A stretch of 64,000 nucleotides of DNA, from NCBI GenBank assembly GCA_006538405.1, contig BJKQ01000010.1, positions 2,170,001 to 2,234,000 on the forward strand, given 5' to 3'. The position numbers and the translations under genes are program-made. The stretch is from Hansfordia pulvinata. Lineage: Eukaryota; Ascomycota; Sordariomycetes; Xylariales. Below are positions 20,660-33,115 of this stretch, piece by piece (position 1 is the first letter of the stretch; each line of letters opens with the position of its first letter). The notes under the pieces were generated by a model. It saw only the letters and a program-made list of their open reading frames with translations, did not search any database and was not told the DNA's origin.

Positions 20660-23600
20660 GAGGGAAGATGGATTGTGTAGAACATGACGTTTTCCGCGTG
20701 GGCGGCGACGGGGTAGAAGTCGTGCTTATTCACCTAAGAGTCTGTATTTATCGTCGGTGAGCCGCGGGGAGTCTGAGCAAAGCATGACTTTACGACAAGG
20801 CGCTGCAGCACCTCTGCTTGAGCAACAGTGAATCTCGACGTCCATCGAAGCCTACAATCCCTCCCGGGCCCGTGTGAAGTAGTGGTGAGCTCTTCTTCTC
20901 AGGGAAACCCCTTCAAGGAAACCTGGAACGGCGTCGGCGCCGTACGCGTGGTCGGGAGCTGGTAGTTAGGTGACTCTTCCTCATCCTGTTGACGACGATG
21001 AAATAGGGCATGTCTACGTTTACGTTTGACACAGTATATACCGGACCTTGTCATGATTCTGTGGACCTAATTGTTGAAGGCCAGGGCATACAGCCATGGT
21101 TGAATGGAGGAACATCCCTGATGACCCCTTTTGCCCGCTTTTCTGTACAAAAAAGTCTCAAGTGGAATGTTGAAAAGGCTCCATGCCAGCTGCCCTCCTG
21201 AAATGAAATGCCTCGTGCGATAAATCGACAGATTAAATTCCGCGATGATGAGCCTGCCAACACCAATTGGGGCTTAACAAGGGGACGAAACACAGCAAGC
21301 TCGCCTCGAACCTTGGCCTGAAAGATCCCGCGCGTTCAGCCAACCAGCGAATGACGAGAGTCCATGAATAGGTTGTGAATGTGTAGCCTGCATCCAGACC
21401 GAGCAGTACCGATACGCAGTCTGATCGAAACGAGCGGGAGCTGGCCAAGCAGTCCTTCCAGTCCATTCGAGTCTGAACCGTCGGTGATGGGAGCCCTGGC
21501 AGCCATCGTATGCGTCGAACCGATGGCCAGGTCCTTTCATGCCGTGGTCCAGAAGCCGGGTGCATCGCTCCGGCCGTCACATCGTGAGGCTATCGTGACT
21601 TGTGATATCCGAGTAGCGACTGGTGGGATGCCGGCCCAGGAAGAGATCCTGAGGACGGCAGGGGCCTGGAAACCAGGCCTCGACGTCTCTTATATATGCA
21701 TTCGCCATCGGCCAAGCCACAAGCCCGTTTCGAATCCCGGAGTCGCTATCCGCTTCGGATCATCCCCCCGAGGATTCGGGCTGAAACGTGCAGTTCCATG
21801 GGGGACATGCATCCGGGCAGTCCAACATCGCAGGCCTGCACGACGCCTGAGGCATCTGCGCAGGGACCCGATGTGCACTTGTCAGGCATGAGCGTTTGGG
21901 TGGCGGTGCCAAGTCACCTTGCCAGACACTCGAGCCGTCATCTACTGGCCATATGCTGGATGTTCACGGGAAAAACCACGCCACTGTCACTTGGCCGTCG
22001 TCACCTCCTCATCTACGACGTGGAAGTCAAAGCCACCGGGACAGCAGAATCGCGTCAACACCCACTTCCGCAGTGCTACAAGCCCCTCCCTCTCTATGCA
22101 ACACGGCGACAGGACCCGATACTGTCCGTGCTGGCTTCACCATCGAGCGTCTGGATCACCGCCGACGCAGCCCAAGGCAAGCAACAGTCCTGTCCTCTAT
22201 CCCCGTCTTTGGGTCGAGCCCAGCACAACCAAACCGCGTTTCACGTCATCCCAGGGCGTCGGCACCCAAGCCGCCCCGTGTCTAACGAGACCCCCCTCGG
22301 CGAGCGGTTCCTCAGGCGAAATGCCGGGCTCCGTCAGGAGATTATCCCGTTCCCTCTGGGGATGCCACTCAGCGTCTCAGTACCTCGCGGAAGGGGGGCG
22401 GGGGGCGTCTAAGCACATCACGGGTCGTCGCCTGGTTACCGGACCCCAGTGGCAGGACTGCCGGCTGATCGATACCTCGATCCGGGGAGCCCGGAAACCG
22501 ACAGCCCGTTTATGCTCCGGACAGGGGGCGGTAAGGGGAATAGCGGGAAACCAGCGTGTCGTCGGCTGTGTGCGAGAGCAGGAATCTGTTTTCTCACAAT
22601 GGGGGTGGCTCGGCCTCCTTGTCCGCCTACTGGAACGGCGAGCGTGCCTGTGCGGCGGCGCCTGGTGGCGACGTCGGCGGCCCTACGTGGCCCCCTTTGA
22701 TGCCACCAAGGGGACTCTCTACGTCCATCTACCGTCCCCGAAAGCCCGATGAAGTAATCAACCTCTCAGCACGGTTCAGATGGGGTTTCCCCAGCGCGAA
22801 ACGACTAGTAGCCAAGAGATCAGGAGCCATGTCTGCACTTTGTCGCGCGGGCAAGATGGCCGAACAAAGTCATGCCAGAGCCAGCCGTCTTTCAGCGACC
22901 CTCGCGTTCCGCGCCAGATGGGTGCAGGCGCTGGTGCCCCTTCCTGGCACCGGGCTCGAATTCCAGGATGGGAAGACCTTACGACAGTCGACCAAACCAA
23001 GTCTAGATACCTATCTACCTAGAGGGCAGGACTGTTCCTCTGAACAAAAGTCTATAGCCCCCACGCGAAGGAGCCACTAGGCCATCGCGCTGGCAGGGAG
23101 TCCAATCACCGGGCATATGGGACACGCCCGACGGGCAAGATTTCCTGCTCTCGCCATGTCTGTCTGGGATCTCTGGCCGGAGTCGGCGCGGCAAAGGTCC
23201 CTTCCGGACGGAGGCGCGGAGAGGCGGGGACCGCGGAGAGAAAGGCCGGCGCAGCTGGCTTGCTCGGCTGGAAAGACTGGAGCAGTTTCGTGCGAGAAAG
23301 AAGGCCCCTGGCGGCCGCTCGACGAGAATCCATCGATAGCGAGCCCGTCACAACGCCGACGGGCAAACCCCTCCGTGAACGAGCTCGATGGCGCCGCAGT
23401 GGACGCGCAACGAACGCAGGAACGCTGCGGAGCCTTCGTTCGAGAAGGGCTCTGGCGCTGGAGCCCCCCCTCACCCGAGGCCAGCCGGCGAACGGGTACC
23501 CCTGACGAGCCTTGAACTGCCTTGAGCGGTCCCTAAACAGCCGACAAGAACCCCCACCGGGAAGCGAAAGGTGTGTAGCCGGACACGGCCGCCACGACTC

Positions 23601-24998
23601 GCGGCTTCGAGGGTCGGCATGGCATGTTCCGTCGCGGCGGGTGGCCTGCTCTGACGTCGGCGGCGCAGCGAGCGAGCGAGCACCGCCTTGCTCGGTGTCG
23701 ACAAAGTTTCAAGCGGGGACAATGGCGACACAGGCTTGCCTCCCCCCCCCCCCCTCTCCCTATCCTCGCCTTGGAAAAAGGCCGGCCGAGCGGATTGGGG
23801 ACACTTGCCCACGTAGGTAACAGTGACTGTGATTGTAGGCCCTGCCCACTGCCTCCCTGGGGTTGGGCCAGCGGACGGAATAGTGCTAGAGCGGCACCGG
23901 CTATAGTCGTGCACAGCCAGGTCGGGAAGGAATAATTTCAACTTGGCTTAGCGGCGGCGGCGGCGGCAAACCCGAGTCAGGGTTGCGACTCGTGAGGCAG
24001 ACGGACTGTCGGTCCCTCGACTACTCGTAGTGATGTGCGCGGCGCGGCGCCGGCCGGGGTTCGTCCAGGTGGCCGGGCGGACCCCATCCCAGCGCCGTAC
24101 GGCAGAGCATGGCGGTGGCAGCGGGATTCGGCCACGGGGGCGCGCGCGTTGGCGGCGAGCTCCGGCTCGTCATTGGACGGAGGACGCCAAGGAGGCCTTT
24201 TGGAGGAGAAGAGGCTTCGGGGCCAGCTTGCCAGTGCTCAGGGCCCTTTGGGGGGAGACCGAATTGCAAGGGCATGTCCTCTCAGTGCTGGACTGGCTCG
24301 CTGATGGAAGAGATCTAGGGAACAAGCCGCCGAAGCTCTTCTATTCTTGGACCACGCCCGTGCCATGTCCAAAACAAAGGGGGCCAAGATGAGCTTGTTT
24401 TCTCTTGTCCGGCCCCTTTTTGTCTTGTCCACTGCCGGCGCGCCGCGGGCAACCACAACGGCAACCTTAACTTTCTTTCAGCCCAGCAGCCCCCTGAGCC
24501 GAAAACCGCCCTCCTGGGGGCGCAGGGGGGTTTAGCCCGCGGGTGCCGAGAGGCGAAAAGGACGTGCGGCCACGAGCTGATGCCGTCATGAAAGGGAGGG
24601 GGCAAAGCCAGGGCACGTGGGGTCGCCGAGGGTCGCCGAGGGAGACGGCGCTCGTGGCTGCACAGCCCACGCTCCACGATAGAGTCCGTATCGTACGGCG
24701 TACAAACCATAACCCAACCTTGCCCGACCCGACCTAGCGAGGCGCCAGCGACGAGGGGCCCGTCTGGTATAGGATGGAATGCTTCCTTCTCGCTTCGAAC
24801 GCGAGAGATTGGGCTCCGGCGGGAACTTACCTAATTAGCTGCACCCGAAGCGAGCCAGCCTCTGAAAGTCCGCCGCCAGGTGCGCTGCTAGTCCACGAGT
24901 TGAATCGGACTCGGATTGTGCCCGCTGGGGAAAAAGGCTGGAGGCAGCCAAGGTTGACGAACGTTACAACCGCGCCCCCCTCCCTCTTCCCTCTAACA

Positions 24999-25021
24999 CC
25001 CCCCCCCCCCCCCCCCCCCCC
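24999..25021. repeat. 23-nt poly-C tract
   Basis: Uninterrupted run of C in intergenic DNA. Confidence 0.9.
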
Positions 25022-26194
25022 ATTATTACCCCCCTCAATGCACCGGTCATCCGAGATCTACGCGACTAACAGCAGCGGACATACGACGCCAGCGCCTGCC
25101 GACGCCGCTTCTCCCCTCCAGGGATCCCCGAACGGCTTTTCGTCCTCGATAAGGCGCCGTCCGACAGGTGACGAGCACTCGATCGAGGTCTCTGGCTGTG
25201 ACGCGGGCTCAGCACATGACGACGACCCGGGAGGTACCCGTGTACGAGTATAGCTCGTACGGACGACCATTCCTAGTATCCGGTTAGATACAGGTAAGCA
25301 ACCAGGGAGGTACGTAGGTATCTACATACATGTAAGGCGTGGAGGATTACGATATTGCCAGCCGCAGCCCCCGCCGAGGCCACTCAGAGTCCTGGTTGGC
25401 ACCTCGTCCGAGCCGTGCACGCGAGACCGCGTGAGCCACGATGATGTGGGCCGTTGAACGCCGTCGGGTCGGTGCCCTAGAGACGTCTCCCACGACAGGG
25501 GGTCGGGCTCTGCTCAGTGGCGCCGCCGATGGAGGTAGGGGGAGGGAGGGAGGGGAAGGGGGCCGCGTCCAACCCGGAATAGACGGCCTGCACGCATCGC
25601 GTGCGAGTGGGAGATTGGGCGGCATCCCGCCGTCGCCAACGAAGATTTACTTGTACTCCTGCGTATCCCGTCCCGTTGGGAGGGCGTGAGGCGTGAGGCG
25701 TGATGGCTGCTGATGGGATTTCCGCCCCGGGGACCCGACATTGTGCTTCCATAGCGAGATGACGATGGAAGTTTCCGGCGAGCAATATGGGTCTAGTTCT
25801 CGCCAGGATTATCGAATCTGATCATAATAGTCTGCCTGTTAATTCGTTTCCCCATTAGAGGTCGCCTGCGGACCAAGATACAGTCGAGCCGTGCGAACCG
25901 AGAGGGCGTCTTTAAGCACACATGGTGACTACAAAGAAGGACAGGGGCCCTTGTCGTGGGGAAGGGATGGGGGGGTCCCCTGGAGTGTTGAGCTCAGAAA
26001 AGGCCAAATTGTATTATAAACATACGTAAGGTAGAGTATACAAGGTTAAGAATCCCATCAAATGTAAATGTCGTGATCCACGGCTTTGGGACGAACAGGC
26101 AAGGGGGCCCTGGTAACTGCCCACGTGCTACCGTTCGCAACCCACCAGGATCAGGGGGTTGGAGAGCCGCAACACCCGCCAATATCACGAGCCA

Positions 26195-26196
<2 letters not shown>

Positions 26197-26238
<42 letters not shown>
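26197..26238. repeat. (CT)n microsatellite
   Basis: Uninterrupted CT dinucleotide repeat of about 42 nt, in the 3' flank of the hydrolase gene. Confidence 0.9.
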
Positions 26239-26239
<1 letters not shown>

Positions 26240-26658
26240 GCCTCTCAGTGGTCTTGCCCCTCCGCACTCATACACGAAGCGCGCCCGTACAGAGCACAGC
26301 GAACGAAGAGACGCATCCGCCTTGCGCCGTGGTATGCCTCGGACCCGCACTCGGCTAGCTGGGGTGGCTGTTAGAGTGGGTGAGTGGCAGAGTCAAGGGC
26401 CCCACCGGATCGTAGCGTGGCAGCTGAGGCGCGAAGGATGCCATGTGGGTATTTGATTTTTCCCCAGACCCCAGTTGACAACGAAGGGTGGACTAGTGGG
26501 GGGGAGGGGTGAAAGTGCCTCGCTTCCGCGTGCGTGCCCCTCGTGCCCTCTTCCATAGTGGGGAGGCTAAAAGAAACGGTCCCCGTCCCTCTCCTCCCCC
26601 CTCTCCACAACACACGACGAGCCAGGGCTGGTCTGGGCGCAAGAAATCCCGAAACAAA

Positions 26659-27915
26659 TCAGTCGGCGTGGTGGTCGAAGAACTTCTGAGCGTCGCGCAG
26701 GGCCTGGGCGACCTCGGCCGGGTGGCCGGACAGCTGGTGGCTGAGGATGAGGTCGTGGTAGTAGTCCTGGGTGGTGTAGAGGCTGACGCGGTCGCCGTTG
26801 AGGGCGCGCATCTGGTCGGCGAACTGGCGGATGGCGGGGAACATGACCTCGCGGTCGCCGGCGTGCACGTACAGCGGGACGTCGGTGCGGAAGGGGCGGT
26901 GCAGCGGGCTGACGTACGGCGCGGCGGCCTCGGCGAAGTCGAGCGACGCGCCCCGGCCCGTGGCCTGCGGCGGGTACACCTCGGCGCCCCACTGCAGCAG
27001 CCCGCCGTACAGGATGTCCTGCGGCGCCGCGGCGCTGGCGTCGTACCGCGCGCCGGCGCCGGCCCCCTCCCCCCCGGCCCCGGGCGCGTTGTCCAGCACG
27101 TCCACCCACGGCGACCAGGCCATGACGGCCCCCGGCAGCGGCAGCGCCGCCCCCGGCGCGTGCAGGTGGCGCAGCAGCGCGACCGCCAGGTTGCCGCCCG
27201 CCGAGTCGCCGCTCAGCACCACGTTGGCCGGGTCCACCCCGAGCGACAGCACGTGCGCGTAGAACGTCAGCGCGTCCTGCAGCGCCGCCGGGAACCGGCT
27301 CCCCGCGTCGCGCGCCAGCCGGTTCTGCGCCACCAGCACGCAGTCCGCGTCCGTCTGCTCCAGCATCGGCCCCGCCAGCATCGGCGTGATCGTGAACAGG
27401 TCGAACGCCATCACGAACGCGCCCCCCGGGAAGTGGATGATGACCTTCTTGCCCTTGTTGCCCGCCGCCCCGGGCGCCAGCGGCGCCGGCGTCCAGATGC
27501 CCGGCACCGGCACCGGCTCGACCGCGCCCGTCGGGGCGGCGATGCCCGTGTAGATAGACGTCAGCGACGAGGTGGTGGTGGTAGTGGTGGCGGCCTCGTC
27601 CTTTTCCTTTTCGCTGATGACGTCGGCGGTGGCGACGGCGGGACGGGGCTTAACCAGCTCGAAGCGATCGCCCTCCTTGCCGGCCTCGACCTGGCGCGGG
27701 CGCTGGTCGCGCGTCTTGGTGACGTACTCGAAGAGCAGGCTCGCGTAGAGGCGGTAGACGCAGGCCTGGTAGTGCCACTGGCGCACGGGGCGGAACGCGG
27801 GCACGATCCAGAGCGCCGCGCAGAACAGCATCTGCACCGTGGCGCGCAGTGAGAACCACGAGATCCACGCCAGCCGGTACGGCTGGTAGGACCAGTTGGG
27901 GGCGGTGGAGTCCAT
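26659..27915 (-). CDS. alpha/beta hydrolase (fold-3, hormone-sensitive-lipase-like esterase)
   Basis: Intronless, 418 residues, ATG at 27915. A hydrophobic N-terminal segment (ATVQMLFCAALWIVPAF, about residues 25-41) may anchor it to a membrane. A Thr-rich linker (about residue 110) leads into the catalytic domain. Oxyanion motif HFPGGAF at His161 (in place of HGGG), nucleophile elbow GDSAGG with Ser238, acid Asp354 in HAGDREVM, and His387 in YYHDLIL. The complete Ser-Asp-His triad predicts an active esterase or lipase of broad type. It lies about 11 kb from the HR-PKS, which lacks a release domain. A free-standing hydrolase could release or trim a polyketide, but distance and opposite strand make this a hypothesis. 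No frame damage. Confidence 0.88.
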   Translation of the reverse strand: MDSTAPNWSYQPYRLAWISWFSLRATVQMLFCAALWIVPAFRPVRQWHYQACVYRLYASLLFEYVTKTRDQRPRQVEAGKEGDRFELVKPRPAVATADVISEKEKDEAATTTTTTSSLTSIYTGIAAPTGAVEPVPVPGIWTPAPLAPGAAGNKGKKVIIHFPGGAFVMAFDLFTITPMLAGPMLEQTDADCVLVAQNRLARDAGSRFPAALQDALTFYAHVLSLGVDPANVVLSGDSAGGNLAVALLRHLHAPGAALPLPGAVMAWSPWVDVLDNAPGAGGEGAGAGARYDASAAAPQDILYGGLLQWGAEVYPPQATGRGASLDFAEAAAPYVSPLHRPFRTDVPLYVHAGDREVMFPAIRQFADQMRALNGDRVSLYTTQDYYHDLILSHQLSGHPAEVAQALRDAQKFFDHHAD

Positions 27916-30900
27916 GGCAGCGGCGGTGGCGGCGGTGGGGTAGAAAAAAGAACGAAGAGCAAAAAACGTGGATGGTGTGTAGAAGAGAAGGAGAAGAGTC
28001 AGAGGCTGATTTGACTTGGTTTGCGAATGCCGTCGAGGCAGGCTGCGGGGAAGAACAATAATGGTGCGACGCAGGAGGAGACGTCAGCGCCAGACTGGTG
28101 TTATACTCGTCTGACGAGAAAAAGGGGGAGGTGAAGGCCAGTGACCGTGACAGAGTGCCGCAGCCCCTGGAAAAATGGAAGAAGCCGTGGCTGTCAAGGT
28201 CGCACTCCGAATCCCTCGCTCCTGGTTGTCGGTGCGCAGTGGCAGTATTGCAGTCGGGCAGCTACCTAAGTATCTGTAGACGTATGGGCGACTTGTGCGC
28301 AGTCTAGTAGATGGCAGGCCTTCCAATGGGAACGGCTCGGAGACAGCGGGGTTGGAGGCATGGCAGCGCCACCCATATATGCGCAGGCGGCTCAACGTCT
28401 GCGCCTGGGGTGTATAGAGTTGCATTGGATGGGCGGCGGGGAGGAGGAGGATCTACACGCCTCTGCCTGTTTGGTGCGCTCGGCCGTCCTTCGCGCGGGG
28501 AGGGCTTGGACTTGGACGCCGGGCTCTTCCCAAGCCCAGCCTACCCCAGGCAGATGGAAGCTGCAGACACCGACAGACAGTTGCTAATGCAGGGACAAAC
28601 CAGACGCAGACGGAGACAGCAGGGCAGCACAACAGACGAGGCACATCACGATCGACCGGGCTCTCGACGAAGGCATGGGCGCAGCTATCGATTAGGAGCC
28701 GGAGGTTATACGGTGGGAGGATGGACGGTGGAATTTTCGGGCACGGGGTCTGAGTCGGCCGCGTACACCGAACACTGCATGTACGTACCAGACAGCCTTA
28801 ATAGGAAGGCACTGCGGCGCTACCGCCTGCCTGTATCCAACCTTGAAGGACCAAGACACTCTTTGCGTCCGAGAAAGGTACATCAAAGGTCGTGCATGTA
28901 GACACAACGGGATGACGGCTGCATGTGCCGACAAAACGGAGCGAGCACGCTCAAGACGTCTTGCAGTACCTGATACGATTACACATCAGAAATGTAAGTG
29001 CCAGCGTTTCGTATACCTACCTACCTTACCTGTCGAGCGACGGTAAGAGCTGCCTGGCATGCGTGCGTACCTAGGGGACAACCCAGCACGTGCAGCTGCG
29101 TTGCAAAGACCCAGCATAAGGTGGTGATGCCTGGGAGCATGTAGGTACAGGTGCCCTGCGTGCATGAAGCAAACCCCAGCTCTTGGAGACAAACTGCCAA
29201 CCGCACTGCACACAGGCGGCTGGTCTCGTATACGTAGAAGGGTTCGGGTAAAGGCTCTCGCCAGACGGACGGACGGCGCACGACTCGACGGGTCCACCAA
29301 TGTGTCGCCTGGGGTGCCTGGCGTCTCGAACGAGATGGGCGAGGTCCGTTGTCTTGGGGCTCGAAGCCCGCAACGGCCAATGAGAGATTGGACGGTGCGG
29401 AACCTGCCAGACGGTTGAACAGGTCCACTAACCCCACTTTCAAGAGAGAACCCACACCTTGGGACCACGAGAACCTCGGTCAATGTCACAGTCCGACACT
29501 CCACCACTCAAGCCCCCTAATCTACAGCGTAGAAGCTACACGTCGGCGCGCCTCAGCATGTACCCGCGCCCAAAATCTCCATGGTAGGTCGAGGGGCTCC
29601 ATCTGCCAACTTGACGTCCGCATGTGCTCTGCTGATCCGTCCTGAACGGAGCACGTCACGACGCAAGGCAGACGGAGCTACCTACCTGGTTTCGGGGCCC
29701 CCGCCTGAGGTTGTGTCCCGGGATTACTCAGCCAGGTACCCACTACGAGTACTCGCAGCCACAAACCACCACGTCTCGCAAGCCTGTCTCTAATGGGCCG
29801 GATTGGATGCATCCTGCCAAACCAGCCGCCCCAGCCACAACCCGCAGGTGGCTCGCCATGTCAGTTCTCAACATCTTGGTGGACTCTTTCCACATTTCTC
29901 CAGACGGACAACCACACAGACTTGAGCATCCCTTGGGGTCAACCGAGTTTGCCAATTCTCACGCCCCTCGAGGCTCGCCCCCCCCCCCCCCCCCCGGTCG
30001 TCCATCATCTCTCGGGTTGGAGACTGTGCTCTGGAGAGAACAGGCCCCCGGTCTTCTTCGTCGAATGCAATCAGGGGCAGAACGGATCGGCCTCCACTCT
30101 GGTCTTTGTTCCCCAAAGTCGGGCATCTGTCTCTCCTTCTCAGAGTTTCCAGTGTCGGGAAGGAAGCACCACGCTCGGCGCTCGCTACCGCCGCCGCTCT
30201 GTCTGCCGGAGTTCGGCCCCCGGGTTGATTGGTCCGCCAGGATAGGGGCACGGCAAAGGGCCAGCGAGGAAACTGGGCCCGCGATGGACCACCGGCAACG
30301 CAACCGCTTTGGTGCGGCGGACACACACAAGCCCTCCGCTGGCTGGGCCTTCGGGCGACACACGTCTCCAACACCGAAGGATGAGCCTCCATCATGCACG
30401 ATGCAGGCGCGGGCGGGCCTGTAGTGTCCCGTGGCGTGCCGAGGGCCGTGGCCCTGCTGGGCTCTGCGAGCACTCGTGCTGGCGTTTAGCCCCGGAGCGT
30501 TACAAGGCCTGCGTGGCTATTTCTGGTCGTGGGGACATGCCGAGCAGCCCCGAGGCTCGCTCTTTGTTGCATGCCACATTGTCCAAAGCAGAGGGGGGGC
30601 GTCGTCAACGGATGCACAGACTCAACCCATGCACGAGCAGGGGTCTTAAATACCGATCGTATCTGCACAGTGGAAGTGAAGGGCAGCCCTACAGTTTGCG
30701 TAGGAGGATAGGGCGCTATCGACCAGCCGGTCCACCTAGCAAGTCTCGCTTCCGCCAGGCACAAAAACCTAATCTCGCTGGTCCATTCGGGGACTCTGGC
30801 AACGGGGAGGCGACGGCGCGGGAGATTGCAGAGATCCCATCACCGCCGGGGGTGAGAGGACTAACTGTCTCGATCTCGTCCCCCCTCCCCCCCCTCTCCA

Positions 30901-33115
30901 TCGTCATCCCGTGACACTCCTGCTATCCAAGGTCTGTGTCGTTGTTCGCTGAGACCTCAGCACAAGGCTGCCTTGCTTGCGCCGAATGCACGTGCTCGGG
31001 GTGGACGGACTCGTAGCAGCACGGAGATTCTTCTCCATACCCATACCAGCACGCTTCACTGTTCAATCTCGTGAAAGCGCAGCCTGCCCTGCCCTGGCCT
31101 GGCCATCAAGACTGGGAGTCTTTGGTGAACTTGCAAGCGGGCCGCGACGGTCCCACGGCACACTTGCGAGCATGCTCGGCTATCTACCGTGCTCACTCGG
31201 AGCGCGTCACACAAAGGCGGCCGCCGACCCGTCTGAAGCAGCTTGTGTGAAAAGGATTCGAGCCAGGACGACGCCGTCGGACGTTCGTTCATCTCGAGTG
31301 GTGTCTGTCTCCTCGCTCTTTCTCGGAGGTCCGACTGGGGTGCAACGGGTGCCGAATCGGAGTACTCGTACGAACGACTTGACCATACTCGCATTCCCCT
31401 TCCGGCCCGGGTTAGACGCACCTTTCCCCTTTCGGGGCCCTGACGATCTCGCACTTGATGGGGCATGGCTCGCCCCGGGGGAAACCTTATCATGGGACCA
31501 TGTGGGTTTGGCGTCTGTGGCCTTAATTTGGAGGAATCAGGGACAAGCGTGTTGAAGGGCAACGCTAGCAACAGACAGGTGCTGGGCGTACGAGAGAAGA
31601 CAGTGTGTGTGTATGTGTGTGTGTGTGTACTCGTATCTCTCTCTCTCTCCTTGACCGTCGACGCTGTCTGTTCGTACTTTTCGCCTGTGCGCATCCTGGC
31701 CACGCGGTCAATTATGGGCCGGGATGCTGGTGAGATTGTGACCGCGACATCGTGGGCTTCGGCCGGGGTGCCTGCTGGGTTTGATCGTGTGAAGAGCCGA
31801 AAGCCTGACCTCACAGCGCCCCCGCCTCAGCCGCTCAGCCGCTCTCCGCTCTCCGCCCTCCGCCCCGCCCCAGTGCACACGCCTCTTCTTCCACCTGGAC
31901 AAGAGACCAGACAGCCCCGTATCCTGGTGATGAGTGAGGCGCTCACTAAACTGCCGCCGCCATTGCGTCACCCTCGCACCGGTCCCCCCCCCTCTATTCC
32001 CTTGCGCTCAGAAGGCCCTCTCGAGCTTATCAGCTTGCAGGGCCGCTGCGAAGCTGACTCGTGTGTGCTCGGCCTACGTAAAGGCCAGAGCGGCTGAGTA
32101 CGAGAGCGGGGGCCGGGGGACTCTTGTCAGTGGAGCCACTTTGTGCCCGTGCCTGGCGTGCGTGCTGGGGAACGGAACGTCGTCTGCGGGTGGTGCTGGG
32201 ACAAGCGTGGGGCACTGGGGCAAGATTGATTATGTCAGGCTCGCTGATCCCCTGTCCCGCCCGGTCCGTACGAGTGCGATTTTGCCGCCGATCGGGTCTG
32301 GATGACTGGGGCGCTCAGTGGGATGGGGTGCCCTGCTCCACCTCTTGGGGGGCGAAGGGGGGTGGGACAAGGACAAGGGCAAACCCCACGTGGGACGCAA
32401 TGATGGTGGAAGGATTTCCCACCCTCGGACTACAGAATTGCATGTCCGACTACCTACTCTAATTTTCACGCCAGGTGGGGGAATCGGAAGTTTGCAGATT
32501 CAGGACAGCCAACTGCGTGAGAAAATTGTATCGAATTTTGGTATCTCGAGAAAAAAAATAAAAAATAGAAGACGGAAAATGTAAGAGAAGGGGGGGGAAA
32601 GTGACAAGAGAAAGAAAAGATGAATATTATACAGCGATGAATCGATCTTGTCGATTACTTCCCATTGAAAATAAGATGTCTCCCATGCAAACGTGCAGAA
32701 AGAACCGGCTGATGACCCATGGTACTCCTTCTAGAGAGAGAAAAGACGAAGAACACCACATCCTGGTGAAGAACCCTGGACCCCCACGATCGTACTCGTA
32801 ACAGCGAGGAAAAGAAGAGGGAAAGAAACGAAGAAAGAAAGAAGGGGGGACAACAAAAATAGCCCACAATGCCAATGCCCCAACGCCGGTGGAGACCCCA
32901 AGTTACCCCCTCCCCCGCCACAGTGCATTTGACACCCTGCCAAGCCCATTGTCCCGCACCCCTGCAGTACCCATGTTACAGGGGGCTTTACAGGGGGCAG
33001 GGGGATGGACAGCCCTGCCTGGCGAGAGCCGCCGGCGACTTCCGAGCCATTCCGTCCAGGGGTTTTGTTTCTTTTCATTTCTTCGAACGGCCGTCGTCGC
33101 CGTCGCCGCCGCCGC
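27916..33115. other. 5.2-kb gene-poor region
   Basis: I find no gene that I can support. It contains four TACGAGTA/TACTCGTA octamers (29744-29751, 31363-31370, 31628-31635, 32793-32800), an 18-nt poly-C (29978-29995), a (TG)n run at about 31601-31628 and several TACCTACC-type repeats (about 29015-29040 and 29670). Confidence 0.5.

Larger units (their letters stand above)
19203..26658. other. 7.4-kb gene-poor region
   Basis: I recognise no conserved gene here, apart from a weak minus-strand candidate near 20.3-20.7 kb. The stretch begins with a 20-nt poly-G run (19210-19229). It also carries a 13-nt poly-C (23742-23754), a 23-nt poly-C (24999-25021), a (CT)n run (26197-26238) and two TACGAGTA/TACTCGTA octamers (24022-24029, 25243-25250). 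The longest frame (21696-22412, +) lacks any fold-like composition and I do not accept it as a gene. Confidence 0.5.

Noticed and set aside
21726..21745. GTTTCGAATCCC, which resembles a tRNA T-loop/B box
   Set aside because: The flanking bases do not pair into a T stem and no A box or cloverleaf is present upstream. I found no convincing tRNA anywhere in the window by eye.
21696..22412. 238-codon plus-strand frame in the gene-poor region
   Set aside because: No conserved motif, no helix or domain pattern, mixed codon choice, and overlapping frames of similar quality on the same strand.
26509..27852. 447-codon plus-strand frame over the alpha/beta hydrolase
   Set aside because: Antisense to a gene with a full catalytic triad; Arg/Gly-rich shadow composition.
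28311..28901. 196-codon plus-strand frame upstream of the hydrolase
   Set aside because: Composition is that of random GC-rich DNA and no family marks are present.
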